From contig CALXMW010000006.1 in NCBI GenBank assembly GCA_944389585.1, positions 1 to 64,000 of the forward strand: DNA of 64,000 nucleotides. The letters run 5' to 3'. The notes beneath the pieces are model-generated. The model searched no databases and was not told where the DNA came from. It saw only the letters and a program-made list of their open reading frames with translations. Both the position numbers and the translations under genes were made by a program. Source of the DNA: an uncultured Kiritimatiellota bacterium. GTDB taxonomy: Bacteria > Verrucomicrobiota > Kiritimatiellia > RFP12 > DVOR01. Positions 8,678-17,288 of the stretch are shown here, one piece after another (position 1 is the first letter of the stretch; each line of letters opens with the position of its first letter).

Positions 8678-9391
8678 TTACTCGTGGCGGGGGTCGATGG
8701 ACTTGACGGCGCCCTGCTCCTCGGTCACGCGGCCGTAGGTGCCGGTGCAGGCCTTGAGCGCCTCGTTGGCGTCCTGGCCCTTCTTGACGGCCTCCATGAA
8801 CTTGCCCAGGTGGACGAACTCGTAGCCGCAGACCTCGCTGTTCTTGTCCAGGAAGATGCGCTTGACGTAGCCCTCGGCCATCTCCAGGTAGCGCACGCCC
8901 TTCTGCTTGGTGGAGAACATGGTGCCGACCTGCGAGCGCAAGCCCTTGCCCAAATCCTCGAGGCCCGCGCCGATGGGCAGGCCGCCCTCGGAGAAGGCGC
9001 TCTGGGTGCGCCCGTAGACGATCTGGAGGTAGAGCTCGCGCATGGCGGTGTTGATGGCGTCGCACACCAGGTCGGTGTTCAGCGCCTCCTGGATGGTCTT
9101 GCCGGGGAGGATCTCGGCGGCCATGGCGGCGGAGTGGGTCATGCCGGAGCAACCGATGGTCTCGACGAGGGCCTCCTGGATGACGCCTTCCTTGACGTTC
9201 AACGTCAGCTTGCAGGTGCCCTGCTGGGGCGCGCACCAGCCCACGCCGTGCGTCAGGCCGGAAATGTCCTTCGTCTCATAGGCCTTCACCCACTTCCCCT
9301 CCTCGGGGATCGGGGCGGGCGCGTGCTTGGCGCCCTTGGCGACCGGGATCATGTGCTCGACTTCGCTCGAGCAGGCGTAGGGACAACTCAT
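8678..9391 (-). CDS. NifU/IscU-like iron-sulfur scaffold protein
   Basis: A 237-aa protein resembling the NifU N-terminal (IscU) scaffold fold. Candidate cluster ligands are the cysteines in GVGWCAPQQGTC, TIGCSGMTHSAA and KACTGTYG. It differs from ordinary IscU by an N-terminal MSCPYACSSEVEH and an inserted GLPIGAGLEDLGKGLR region, the version that accompanies GGGtGRT proteins. The ATG at 9391 follows AAAGGAGGAACC, a near-consensus ribosome site. No cysteine desulfurase is nearby, so this may serve a dedicated partner instead of general cluster assembly. The downstream GGGtGRT gene is co-transcribed. Confidence 0.8.
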   Translation of the reverse strand: MSCPYACSSEVEHMIPVAKGAKHAPAPIPEEGKWVKAYETKDISGLTHGVGWCAPQQGTCKLTLNVKEGVIQEALVETIGCSGMTHSAAMAAEILPGKTIQEALNTDLVCDAINTAMRELYLQIVYGRTQSAFSEGGLPIGAGLEDLGKGLRSQVGTMFSTKQKGVRYLEMAEGYVKRIFLDKNSEVCGYEFVHLGKFMEAVKKGQDANEALKACTGTYGRVTEEQGAVKSIDPRHE

Positions 9392-9423
9392 GGTTCCTCC
9401 TTTGATTGGAAATGTCGCCCCCC

Positions 9424-9454
9424 ATTATACCGCGCCACGCCCCCGCCCCGCAAG
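9424..9454 (-). promoter_or_regulatory. promoter for the NifU-like/GGGtGRT operon
   Basis: On the minus strand there is a consensus TATAAT (9429-9424) preceded by TTGCGG (9454-9449) at 19 bp. It lies 32 bp before the ATG at 9391. Confidence 0.55.
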
Positions 9455-9478
9455 CAAAATCGCGCCGCGCCCGGCGGC

Positions 9479-9508
9479 TTTGCCCGGGGGCCGGGGATTT
9501 GGTACGAT
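9479..9508 (+). promoter_or_regulatory. promoter for the surA-like/rsmA/nudC/murF operon
   Basis: TTTGCC (9479-9484), an 18-bp spacer and TACGAT (9503-9508), with TGG directly before the -10. The start site near 9515 leaves a short leader carrying GAAAAGGA before the ATG at 9526. It is divergent from the NifU-like promoter. Confidence 0.45.
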
Positions 9509-9525
9509 AAAAGAAAAGGACGATT

Positions 9526-10476
9526 ATGAAAAGACGTTGCCTGACGTTGCCGGTTTTGGCCCTGTGCGCCGCGTGCCTCCGCGCCGAGGCGACCTTCTAC
9601 GACGGCGTGGCCGCCTACGTGAACGACAAGGTGGTGACGGTGGACACGGTGATGCGCGAGCTCCACGCGGGCTTCGACCTCACGAAGGTCCCGCCCGAAC
9701 GCCTCGGCGCGCGCATCCAGGAGCTCTTCCCCGTGGTGCGCGACATGCTCGTGGACCGGATGCTGATCCTGGAGGCCTACGAGGCCTCCGGCGCGCAGCT
9801 GCCCAACGAGTTCGTGAACGGCCGCGTGCAGGAAATCCTGGCCGGCCAGTTCGGCGGCGACGAGGCGAGGCTGAAGGAGGCCCTCCGCAAAAGCCGCCTG
9901 ACGCACGACGACTGGATGAAGCAGGTGCGCGAAAACCTCATCGTCACGGCCATGCGACAGCTGCAGGTAGACCGCAAGATCGTCGTCTCCCCCAAGCGCG
10001 TCCGCGACTACTACGCCGCCCACAAGGCCGACTTCGCCGAGGACGCCGGCGTGCGCGTGCGCACCATCGCCATCGACCCGGCCGGCGGCGAGGAGGCCGC
10101 CCGAAAGGCCCTCGCCGAGCTCCAGGCCGGCAAGCCCTTCGCCGAGGTGGCCAAGGCCTACTCCAAAGACCCCCAGGCCGCCAACGGCGGCGACTGGGGC
10201 TTCATCGACCCCAAGGAATATTTCGCCGAGCCCGCCGTCGCCGCCCTCGAGGCCCTGAAGCCCGGCGAGCACTCGGGCATCCTGGCGCTGAACGATTGGC
10301 GCCTCATCATCCAAAAGGCGGAGGCCAAGGCCGGGAAGACCCCCGCCCTCGAGGACATCTGGCCGCAGGTGGAGGCCGCCGCGCGCAACGAGCTGGCGCA
10401 GGCCCGCTACGACGCCTGGATCGAAGGCCTGCGCCAAAAGGCCTACATCAAAAACATGGACGTGAAGCTGCAGTGA
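9526..10476 (+). CDS. SurA-like periplasmic peptidyl-prolyl isomerase
   Basis: A 316-aa exported chaperone/isomerase. MKRRCLTLPVLALCAACLRAEA is a signal peptide; a lipoprotein reading with Cys at 17 is possible but weak. Residues about 28-165 match the SurA N-terminal chaperone domain (AAYVNDKVVTVDTVMREL, helical, then VRENLIVTAMRQLQVDRKI). Residues about 170-270 form a parvulin domain (RVRTIAIDPAG, FAEVAKAYSKDPQAANGGDWGF). Such proteins assist outer-membrane protein folding. The GTG start of rsmA overlaps its stop, a gene order reminiscent of the surA-pdxA-rsmA cluster of proteobacteria. Confidence 0.85.
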   Translation: MKRRCLTLPVLALCAACLRAEATFYDGVAAYVNDKVVTVDTVMRELHAGFDLTKVPPERLGARIQELFPVVRDMLVDRMLILEAYEASGAQLPNEFVNGRVQEILAGQFGGDEARLKEALRKSRLTHDDWMKQVRENLIVTAMRQLQVDRKIVVSPKRVRDYYAAHKADFAEDAGVRVRTIAIDPAGGEEAARKALAELQAGKPFAEVAKAYSKDPQAANGGDWGFIDPKEYFAEPAVAALEALKPGEHSGILALNDWRLIIQKAEAKAGKTPALEDIWPQVEAAARNELAQARYDAWIEGLRQKAYIKNMDVKLQ

Positions 10477-11318
10477 ACCGCACCGCCCCCAGCGACGTGC
10501 GGGCCTGGTGCCAAGCCCGCGGCTTCCATCCCAACAAAACGCTGGGGCAAAACTTCCTCATCGACCGCAACATCCTCGAGGCCATCCTCGACGAGGCCGG
10601 CGCGCGCGAAGGCGCCCGCGTGCTCGAGGTGGGCCCCGGCCTGGGCGTCCTCACCGAGGGCCTCCTGCGCCGCGGGGCCCGCGTGACCGCCCTGGAAAAG
10701 GACCCCGCCCTGGCCGCCTGGCTCCGCGAAAGCCTCTGCGCCGAGTTCCCCGCCGCCCTGGAGCTGCTGGAGGGCGACGCGCTGGAGGCCGATTGGGGCG
10801 CGCTCCTGGCGCGCGGCTACGACGCCTTCGCCTCGAACCTCCCCTACTCCGTGGGCACGCGCATCCTCATGGAGCTGCTCGCCCACGCCGACGCCCCCGC
10901 GCGCCTCGTCATGCTGGTGCAGCGCGAGGTGGCCGACCGCCTGGCCGCGCCCCCCGGGACGCCCGCGCGCGGGACGGCCTCGGTCTGGGCCCAGCTGGAC
11001 TACGACGTGCGCGTGGCGCGCCTCGTCAAGCCCGCCTGCTTCTGGCCCCCGCCCGAGGTCACCAGCGCCGTCGTCACCATGACGCGCCACGCCCGCTCCA
11101 CCCTCGGCCCCGCCGGCAAGGCCTTCCTCCGCGCCCTCGCCAAGCACCTCTTCACCCAACGCCGCAAACAGCTCGGCGCCGTGCTCCGAAAATCCCCGGA
11201 ACCCTTCCGCGCGCTCGACCCCGCCGCCGCGGGCATCGACCCCACGCGCCGCGCCGAGACCCTCACCCTCGCCGAATGGGAGGCCCTCGCCGCCCAACGA
11301 AAGGAGCCCGCCCCATGA
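10473..11318 (+). CDS. rsmA: 16S rRNA (adenine1518/1519-N6)-dimethyltransferase
   Basis: A 281-aa KsgA/RsmA enzyme that dimethylates two adjacent adenines in helix 45 of 16S rRNA. The signatures are KTLGQNFLIDRNILEAI, the SAM-binding VLEVGPGLGVLTEGLL, LEKDPALAAWL, and the catalytic NLPYSVGTRI. The C-terminal LFTQRRKQLGAVL is also typical. The start is GTG at 10473, overlapping the previous stop (GTGA); this gives the expected N-terminus NRTAPSDVRAW. It overlaps nudC by ATGA. Confidence 0.93.
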   Translation: MNRTAPSDVRAWCQARGFHPNKTLGQNFLIDRNILEAILDEAGAREGARVLEVGPGLGVLTEGLLRRGARVTALEKDPALAAWLRESLCAEFPAALELLEGDALEADWGALLARGYDAFASNLPYSVGTRILMELLAHADAPARLVMLVQREVADRLAAPPGTPARGTASVWAQLDYDVRVARLVKPACFWPPPEVTSAVVTMTRHARSTLGPAGKAFLRALAKHLFTQRRKQLGAVLRKSPEPFRALDPAAAGIDPTRRAETLTLAEWEALAAQRKEPAP

Positions 11319-12088
11319 TCCAGGACATCCCAGACCCCGTCGCCCTCTTCCCCGAGGCCTCCCCCGGCCCGGGCGACTGCGTCCTCTCGGTGGACCGCGC
11401 CGGGGCCGTGGCCCTCGCCCCCTGGACGCCCGTCTCCACCGCCACCGTCCCCTTGGTGCGCGTGGGCGCGCGCGCCTTCTTCCTGGGCGCGACGCCCGGC
11501 GCGGGGCCCGGCCCCGCGCAACGCCTGCGCGCCCTGCCCGAGCCCGGCCTGCGCTTCGGCGCCTTCTGCGCCCTGCACCTGGCCACCTGGCTGCTCGCCC
11601 ACCGCCACTGCGGGCGCTGCGCCGCGCCGCTCGCCCGCGCCGAAGGGCGCCTGCGCTGCCCCGAATGCGGGCTCGAGGCCTACCCCGCCATCGCCCCCGC
11701 CGTCATCCTGGGCCTGACGCACCGCGGCCGCCTCCTCGTCACCCGCTACGCCGACCGCCCCTACAAAGGCCCCGCCCTCGTCGCCGGCTACTGCGAGGTG
11801 GGCGAGACCGCCGAGGCCGCCTGCCGCCGCGAGGCCCTCGAGGAGACCGGGCTGAAGGTGGGCGCCCTGCGCTACTTCGCCTCCCAGCCCTGGGGCCTCA
11901 GCGGCGCGCTCCTGCTGGGCTTCTTCGGCGAGGCGGAAGACCCCTCCGCCCTGGCCCTGGCCGACGGCGAGCTGGCCCGCGCCGAATGGCTCGCCCCCGA
12001 CGAGCTCCCGCCCCCGCCAGACGCCGCCGGCGCCCTCTCCCTCACCGCCGCCATGATCGAAGCCTTCGCGAAAGGAACCGTGCGATGA
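11315..12088 (+). CDS. nudC: NAD(+)/NADH diphosphatase (NudC family)
   Basis: A 257-aa Nudix hydrolase that cleaves NAD(H), or removes NAD caps from RNA, depending on the homologue. It carries a four-cysteine zinc ribbon (HCGRCAAPL and RCPECGLEAYP), the Nudix box GYCEVGETAEAACRREALEETGL in pieces, and the SQPW motif that separates NudC from other Nudix enzymes. The ATG at 11315 overlaps the rsmA stop and has AAAGGAG 9 bp upstream. It is placed mid-operon with rsmA and murF. Confidence 0.9.
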   Translation: MIQDIPDPVALFPEASPGPGDCVLSVDRAGAVALAPWTPVSTATVPLVRVGARAFFLGATPGAGPGPAQRLRALPEPGLRFGAFCALHLATWLLAHRHCGRCAAPLARAEGRLRCPECGLEAYPAIAPAVILGLTHRGRLLVTRYADRPYKGPALVAGYCEVGETAEAACRREALEETGLKVGALRYFASQPWGLSGALLLGFFGEAEDPSALALADGELARAEWLAPDELPPPPDAAGALSLTAAMIEAFAKGTVR

Positions 12089-13446
12089 AAGCCGAACTGC
12101 TCGCCCGATGGGCCGGCGGCGACTGGTCCGCCCTCCCCACCTTCCCCCTCACCCGCGTGACGCAGGACAGCCGCGCCGCCTGCCTCGGCGCCCTCTACGT
12201 GGCCCTCAAGGGCCCCAACCACGACGGGCACGACTTCGTGGCCGCGGCCTTCAAGGCCGGCGCCACCGCCGCGATGGTGCGCGCCGACTGGGCCCCGCCG
12301 CCGGAGGTCGCCGCCCTGCCGCTCCTGCGCGTGGCCGACCCCGCCGCCGCCCTCCTGGCCCTGGCCAAGCACTACCGCGCCGCCCTCAAGCCCTTTGTCT
12401 GCGGCGTCACCGGCAGCGCGGGCAAGACCACGCTCAAGGAGCTCGCCGCGGCCATGCTCTCGGGCGTGGGCCCCACCGCCGCCACGCCGGGCAACTACAA
12501 CAACGAGGTGGGCCTGCCCCTCTCCGTCCTCGCCGTCCCGGAAGACGCGCGCTTCGCCGTCATCGAGGCCGGCATCAGCCACCCCGGCGACATGGACCCG
12601 CTGGCCGACATCCTGCGCCCCAACGCCGCGGCCGTCTCCGCCATCGGCCCGGCGCACATCGCCTTCTTCGGCTCCGTCGAGGCCATCGCCGCGGAGAAGG
12701 CCAAGCTCCTGGCGGCCATCCGCCCCAAAGGCTTCGCCGTCCTGCCCCTGGGCGTGCCCGGCGAGGCCGCGCTCCGCGCCGCGTGCCGGTGCCGCGTGGT
12801 CACGACGTCGCTCACGGATCCGGCGGCGGACTACGTGGGCGAGCCGTTGGCCAAGGGCGTCGTGCGCGTGCGCCACGGCGACGAGCCGGCGGCGTTGCTG
12901 GAGACGGGGCTCTGCGGCGAGCACAACGCCTCGAACGCGCTCGTGGCCTATGCCTTGGCGCGCGAGGCCGGGGCCACCGCCGCGCAGGCCCTCGCCGGCC
13001 TGGCCTCCTTCAAGGCCCCGCCCATGCGCTGGGAGACGCTCGAGGCCGGGCCCGTGCGCGTCATCAACGACGCCTACAACGCCAACCCACTCTCCATGCG
13101 CGCGGCGCTGGAGACCTTCGCGGGGGCGGAGGCCCCGGGCGGCAAGGTCGTCTGCGTGGGCGACATGTTGGAGCTGGGGGACGCCTCGGACGCGCAGCAC
13201 CGCGCCGTGGGCGAGGCCTCGGGAAACGGCCCGTGGCGGCTCCTGGCGGGCGTGGGCCCCGCCGCGCGCGCCCTGCTCGAGGGCGCGGTCAAGGCCGGCT
13301 ACCCGCCCTCGAAGACCGTCTGGTTCGCCACCGTGGGCGAGGCCGCCGAGGCCCTGCCCCTGCTCGTCCGCCCCGGGGAGACGCTCCTGCTCAAGGGCTC
13401 GCGCGGGATGCGCCTGGAGACGTTGATCGGGGCCCTGCGCCGCTGA
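12085..13446 (+). CDS. murF: UDP-MurNAc-tripeptide:D-Ala-D-Ala ligase
   Basis: A 453-aa Mur ligase that completes the peptidoglycan pentapeptide precursor. The N-terminal domain has TQDSRAACLGALYVALKG; the ATP-binding P-loop is VTGSAGKTTLKEL near residue 115, followed by TPGNYNNEVGLPL, typical of MurF. The C-terminal domain has RVINDAYNANPLSMRAAL and VCVGDMLELGD. It starts by an ATGA overlap with nudC. It shows that the organism makes peptidoglycan, which is relevant within the PVC group. Confidence 0.93.
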   Translation: MKAELLARWAGGDWSALPTFPLTRVTQDSRAACLGALYVALKGPNHDGHDFVAAAFKAGATAAMVRADWAPPPEVAALPLLRVADPAAALLALAKHYRAALKPFVCGVTGSAGKTTLKELAAAMLSGVGPTAATPGNYNNEVGLPLSVLAVPEDARFAVIEAGISHPGDMDPLADILRPNAAAVSAIGPAHIAFFGSVEAIAAEKAKLLAAIRPKGFAVLPLGVPGEAALRAACRCRVVTTSLTDPAADYVGEPLAKGVVRVRHGDEPAALLETGLCGEHNASNALVAYALAREAGATAAQALAGLASFKAPPMRWETLEAGPVRVINDAYNANPLSMRAALETFAGAEAPGGKVVCVGDMLELGDASDAQHRAVGEASGNGPWRLLAGVGPAARALLEGAVKAGYPPSKTVWFATVGEAAEALPLLVRPGETLLLKGSRGMRLETLIGALRR

Positions 13447-13452
13447 CCCGCC

Positions 13453-14733
13453 GTGACCCAGGCCAAACGCTTCTGGCTCAGCCTGCTGCTCGTCTTCGGC
13501 GCGATGCGCCTGGCGGACGCGCTGAACGCCTACGTCGGGCTGTGGCTCATCCCGGCGCGGCTGGGGCAGGGTGCGCTGGGGGCGGTCTTGCCGCTGATGT
13601 CCTTCGGCGGCTTCCTGGCGGTGCCGGTGGGGGTGCTGGCCACCGTCTTCTCGCGCCAGCTCTGCGCCTACGCGGCGGCGGGCGACGCCGTCCGGGCCCG
13701 GGGCTTGCTGCGCGACGCGCTGGGATGGGCGGCGGCGGCCTTCCTGGCGGCGATGGCGGTGGCGGCGCCCTGCCTGCCGTGGCTGTGCGCGCTGCTGCGC
13801 GTGGAGTGCTCGGCGGCGGGCGGCCTGGCGGTGGCCTACGGCCTGGTGGCGGCCTTCGTGCCGCTTTTCCTGGCCGCGCTCCAGGCGTTGCAGCGCTTCG
13901 GGGCCTTGGCCTCGGCGAACCTGCTGGCCGCGCCGGTGCGCCTGGCGGCGATGCTCCTGCTGTTGCCGGGGCTGGGGCTGGCGGGCTATTTCCTGGGGCA
14001 GCTGGCCTCCATCGCGGCGACGCTGGGGGTGGTCTGCTGGGCGTTGCGCGGCCTCCTGCGCGGGGGCGGCGGCGCGGGGGCGGCGGCGTGGCGGGCCGAC
14101 CTGCGCCCGATGGCGCGGTACGCGGCCAAAGTGGCTTTGGCGGCCGCCGTGGGGGCGGTGCCGGGGCTGGTCTGCGCCCTCGTCATCCGCGTGCGCCTGC
14201 CGGAGGTGGAGTCGGGCGCGTACTATCTGCTCACGCGCTTCTCGGAAATCGCCACGTACTGCGGCGGCACCGTCTCGCTGGTGCTCTTTCCCTTCGCCGT
14301 CTCGGCGCGGGCCCGCGGCGAGGAATCGGCGCCGTTGCGCAACGGCGCGCTCGCGGCGACGCTCGGCGGCGGGCTGGCGCTGGCGGCGCTCTTCTGGTTC
14401 CTGCTGCCGTGGCTCTTCCCCCTCATCCCCGGCTACGCCGCCTACGTCCCCTTCGCGCGCCTGGCGGCCTACCTCACGCTCATCACCGCCTGCAACGTCG
14501 CCGCCGCGGCGCACTTTTCCCACGCCCAGGCCCGCGACGACTTCCGTTACCTGCTTTACTACATCCCCCTCAGCCTCGGCGCCGCCGGGGCGCTCTGGGC
14601 CTTCGGCGGCGGGTCGCTCCTGCGCGTCCTGCACCTGCTTTTGGCCTGCGCGCTCGCCCAGCTCGCGTGCGTCGGCGCCGAGCTTCTGTTCACCCGAAGA
14701 AGGAACCTCTGCCATGACCAGACCCGAGATTGA
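13453..14733 (+). CDS. MATE/Wzx-type oligosaccharide flippase-like membrane protein
   Basis: A 426-aa integral membrane protein with about 12 predicted hydrophobic segments and alternating Gly/Ala/Leu-rich helices, fitting the MOP superfamily (polysaccharide flippases, MurJ, MATE). It starts with GTG at 13453, 6 bp after the murF stop, without a clear ribosome site; an internal ATG at 13504 is an alternative. It ends inside the following peptidase gene (20-nt overlap). The position after murF would fit lipid-linked envelope precursor export, but substrate cannot be deduced from the sequence. Confidence 0.6.
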   Translation: MTQAKRFWLSLLLVFGAMRLADALNAYVGLWLIPARLGQGALGAVLPLMSFGGFLAVPVGVLATVFSRQLCAYAAAGDAVRARGLLRDALGWAAAAFLAAMAVAAPCLPWLCALLRVECSAAGGLAVAYGLVAAFVPLFLAALQALQRFGALASANLLAAPVRLAAMLLLLPGLGLAGYFLGQLASIAATLGVVCWALRGLLRGGGGAGAAAWRADLRPMARYAAKVALAAAVGAVPGLVCALVIRVRLPEVESGAYYLLTRFSEIATYCGGTVSLVLFPFAVSARARGEESAPLRNGALAATLGGGLALAALFWFLLPWLFPLIPGYAAYVPFARLAAYLTLITACNVAAAAHFSHAQARDDFRYLLYYIPLSLGAAGALWAFGGGSLLRVLHLLLACALAQLACVGAELLFTRRRNLCHDQTRD

Positions 14734-16084
14734 CGCTTGGTTCGAGGCCAACCGCCCCGCCATCCTCGAGGACTATTTCGCCCTCCTGCGCTTCCCCTCC
14801 ATCGGCGGCGACCCCGCGCGCCTGCCCGACTGCGTGGCCTGCGCGGAGTGGATCTGCGACTTCCTGCGCCCGTTGGGCTTCAGCGCCGAGCTCGTCCGCG
14901 GCGAGGGCCCCACCCCGCCGCTCGTCCTGGCCGAGCGCCCCGCCGACGAAGGCGCCCGCACCGTCCTGCTCTACGGCCACTACGACGTCCAACCCGTCGA
15001 CCCCGTCGCCCTGTGGGAGACGCCGCCCTTCGAGCCCACCGAGCGCGGCGGCCGCGTCCACGCCCGCGGCGCGCAGGACGACAAGGGCCAATGGTTCGCC
15101 CTCCTGCAGGGCCTGCGCGCGGCCATCGCGCGCGGCGCGCGCCTCCCGGCCATCCGCGTCGTCCTCGAGGGGCAGGAGGAGAGCGGCAGCGGCTTCCTTG
15201 CCGAGCGCGCGCACGACCTCCGCCGGCGCCTGGCCGCGGACGTGCTGTTGGTGGCGGACACCGGCAAGGACGCCTCCGGGCGCCCGGCCATCGTCGCGGG
15301 CCTGCGCGGCGTCATCCACTTCACCGCCACCCTGCGCGGGCCCAAGTACGACCTGCACTCGGGCCAGCACGGCGGCCTGGCGCCCAACCCCGCGCAGGGC
15401 ATCGCCGCGCTCGTGGCCACGCTGCACAACCCCGACGGCTCCATCGCCGTGCCGGGCTTCTGCGACGGCATCGTCGACCCCACCGAGGCCGAGTTCGCCC
15501 TGGCCACCGAGCGCGGCTTCGACGAGAACGCCTACAAGGAGGAGGTCGGCGTCTTCCCCGTCGGCGGCGAGCGCGGCGTGCCGGCCATCGTGCGCAACGC
15601 CTTCCGCCCCACCATCGAGGTGAACGGCATCCACGGCGGCTACGGCGGGCCCGGCTCCAAGACGGTCATCCCCACGCACGCCTTCGCCAAGCTCTCCTGC
15701 CGCCTGGTGCCCGACCAATCGCCCGCGCACGTCTGGGACTGCCTCAAGGCGCACCTCGAGGCCCACTGCCCGCGCGGCCTCACCCTCGAGCTCACCGAGG
15801 TCACCGGCAACGAGCCCGGCTTCCGCCTGCCCATCGACTCGCCCGTCACCCGCGTGGCGCAGGACGTCCTGCGCGAGGTCGACCCCCGCGGCGCGGTCTT
15901 CACCTGGGAGGGCGCCTCCATCCCCATCGTCGCCCGGCTGCGCGACGTGACGGGCGCCGCGCCCCTGCTCGTGGGCTTCGGGATGCAGGAAGACCGCATC
16001 CACTGCCCCAACGAATCCTTCTCCCTCGACCAATTCCGCGACCTTGTCCGCTGGGGCGGCCTCATCTTCCCGGCCCTCGCCTGA
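14714..16084 (+). CDS. M20 family zinc dipeptidase (carnosinase-like)
   Basis: A 456-aa M20 metallopeptidase of the dipeptidase/carnosinase branch, cytoplasmic (no signal). Metal and catalytic motifs are visible: LYGHYDVQPVDP near residue 84, ARGAQDDKGQWF near 118 (bridging Asp), GQEESGSGF near 154 (general-base Glu), VADTGKD near 181, and the C-terminal RIHCPNESF histidine. A dimerisation domain is inserted between these. The ATG at 14714 follows GAAGGAACCTCTGCC and overlaps the flippase gene. The likely substrates are small peptides; the exact specificity is unknown. Confidence 0.88.
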   Translation: MTRPEIDAWFEANRPAILEDYFALLRFPSIGGDPARLPDCVACAEWICDFLRPLGFSAELVRGEGPTPPLVLAERPADEGARTVLLYGHYDVQPVDPVALWETPPFEPTERGGRVHARGAQDDKGQWFALLQGLRAAIARGARLPAIRVVLEGQEESGSGFLAERAHDLRRRLAADVLLVADTGKDASGRPAIVAGLRGVIHFTATLRGPKYDLHSGQHGGLAPNPAQGIAALVATLHNPDGSIAVPGFCDGIVDPTEAEFALATERGFDENAYKEEVGVFPVGGERGVPAIVRNAFRPTIEVNGIHGGYGGPGSKTVIPTHAFAKLSCRLVPDQSPAHVWDCLKAHLEAHCPRGLTLELTEVTGNEPGFRLPIDSPVTRVAQDVLREVDPRGAVFTWEGASIPIVARLRDVTGAAPLLVGFGMQEDRIHCPNESFSLDQFRDLVRWGGLIFPALA

Positions 16085-16128
16085 GGCGCCCCGGCTGGGC
16101 GCGCCCAACCCCCATTCCGGACTCCCCC

Positions 16129-17247
16129 ATGGAACTGCTCATCACGGACGTCGGGTACGGCGGCGCGGGCGTGGCCCGGACGCCCGAGGGCGTCGTCTTC
16201 GTCCCGGGCGCCTACGCCGGCGAGACGGTCGAGGCCGAGCTTGCCTCCCGCCACAAGAAGTTCGCCCGCGCCCGGCTCACCCGCGTCCTAGAGCCCTCGC
16301 CCGAGCGCATCGCGCCCGAGACCGCCCTCGTCCCGGGCATGGCCTACGCCACGCTGCGCTACGAGGCCGAGGTGGCCCTCAAACACCGCCAGCTCGGCGC
16401 CCTGCTGGCGCGCATCGGCGGCCTGCGCGGCCTCCCCCTCCTCCCGCCCGTCCCCTCGCCCCAACGCCACCACTACCGCAACAAACTCACCCTGCGCTGG
16501 GACGGCCGCGCGCTGGGCTACGTCGGCGAAGACAACCGCACCGTCCTCGACACCCCCCACTGCCCCCTCTCCCACGCCGAGATCAACGACGCCCTCGCCG
16601 ACCTCCGCCGCGGCCCCGCCCTCCGCCGCCTCAGGCCCGGCGCGCGCGTCGTCTTCCGCCACACCCCGCGCGACGGCGTCCGCCTCGGCCTCGGCAAGCC
16701 CCCCGCCGGCGAGCTCACCGAAAGCCTCGCCGGCCTCACCCTCACCGTCGCCGCCGACGCCTTCTTCCAAATCAACCTCCCCTGCGCCGAGCTGCTCCTG
16801 GCCGACTTCCGCGAGGCCGCCCGCGGCGCGGAAAGCGTCCTCGACCTCTACTGCGGGTGCGGCCTCTTCGGGCTGGCCTCCGGCGCGCGCCGCGTCTTCG
16901 GGCTGGAGACCTCCGCCGACGCCGTCCGCTCCGCCGCGCGCAACGCCGCCGCCCTCGGCGTCCGCGCCGACTACCGCTGCGCCCCCGCCGAGACGCTCCC
17001 CGAACGCCTCCCCCCCGCCGACCTCTGGGTCGTCGACCCGCCCCGCGCCGGCCTCTCCGAGACCGTCCGCCGCCGCATCCTCCGCGAGCTGCCCCCGCGC
17101 CTCGTCTACGTCTCCTGCGGCCCCGACACCCTGGCGCGCGACCTCGCCGCCCTCGCCCCCGCCTACGCCATCCGCTCCCTCCGCCTCTTCGACTTCTTCC
17201 CCCGCACCCCCCACTTCGAGACGATAGCCGTGCTGGGGCGCGTCTGA
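16129..17247 (+). CDS. RlmD/TrmA-family RNA (uracil-5-)-methyltransferase
   Basis: A 372-aa class I SAM methyltransferase. A TRAM-like N-terminus (TDVGYGGAGVARTPEGVVFV) precedes a central domain and the catalytic domain with DAFFQINLPCAE, VLDLYCGCGLFGLAS (SAM binding), VDPPRAGLSE and VYVSCGPDTLARDL, where the Cys is the catalytic nucleophile. The family makes 5-methyluridine in rRNA or tRNA; which uridine cannot be told. The N-terminal 4Fe-4S cysteine set of classical RlmD is not evident. The ATG at 16129 follows a run of Cs with no ribosome site. Confidence 0.85.
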   Translation: MELLITDVGYGGAGVARTPEGVVFVPGAYAGETVEAELASRHKKFARARLTRVLEPSPERIAPETALVPGMAYATLRYEAEVALKHRQLGALLARIGGLRGLPLLPPVPSPQRHHYRNKLTLRWDGRALGYVGEDNRTVLDTPHCPLSHAEINDALADLRRGPALRRLRPGARVVFRHTPRDGVRLGLGKPPAGELTESLAGLTLTVAADAFFQINLPCAELLLADFREAARGAESVLDLYCGCGLFGLASGARRVFGLETSADAVRSAARNAAALGVRADYRCAPAETLPERLPPADLWVVDPPRAGLSETVRRRILRELPPRLVYVSCGPDTLARDLAALAPAYAIRSLRLFDFFPRTPHFETIAVLGRV

Positions 17248-17253
17248 GGGCGC

Positions 17254-17282
17254 TTTACAGGCGGGCTGGCGTTTGCTAAGCT
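17254..17282 (+). promoter_or_regulatory. promoter for the large C10-like protein gene
   Basis: TTTACA (17254-17259), a 17-bp spacer and TAAGCT (17277-17282), with TGC directly before the -10. The -10 ends 6 bp before the ATG at 17289 and there is no ribosome site, so the mRNA is probably leaderless. Confidence 0.45.
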
Positions 17283-17288
17283 ACGGGA

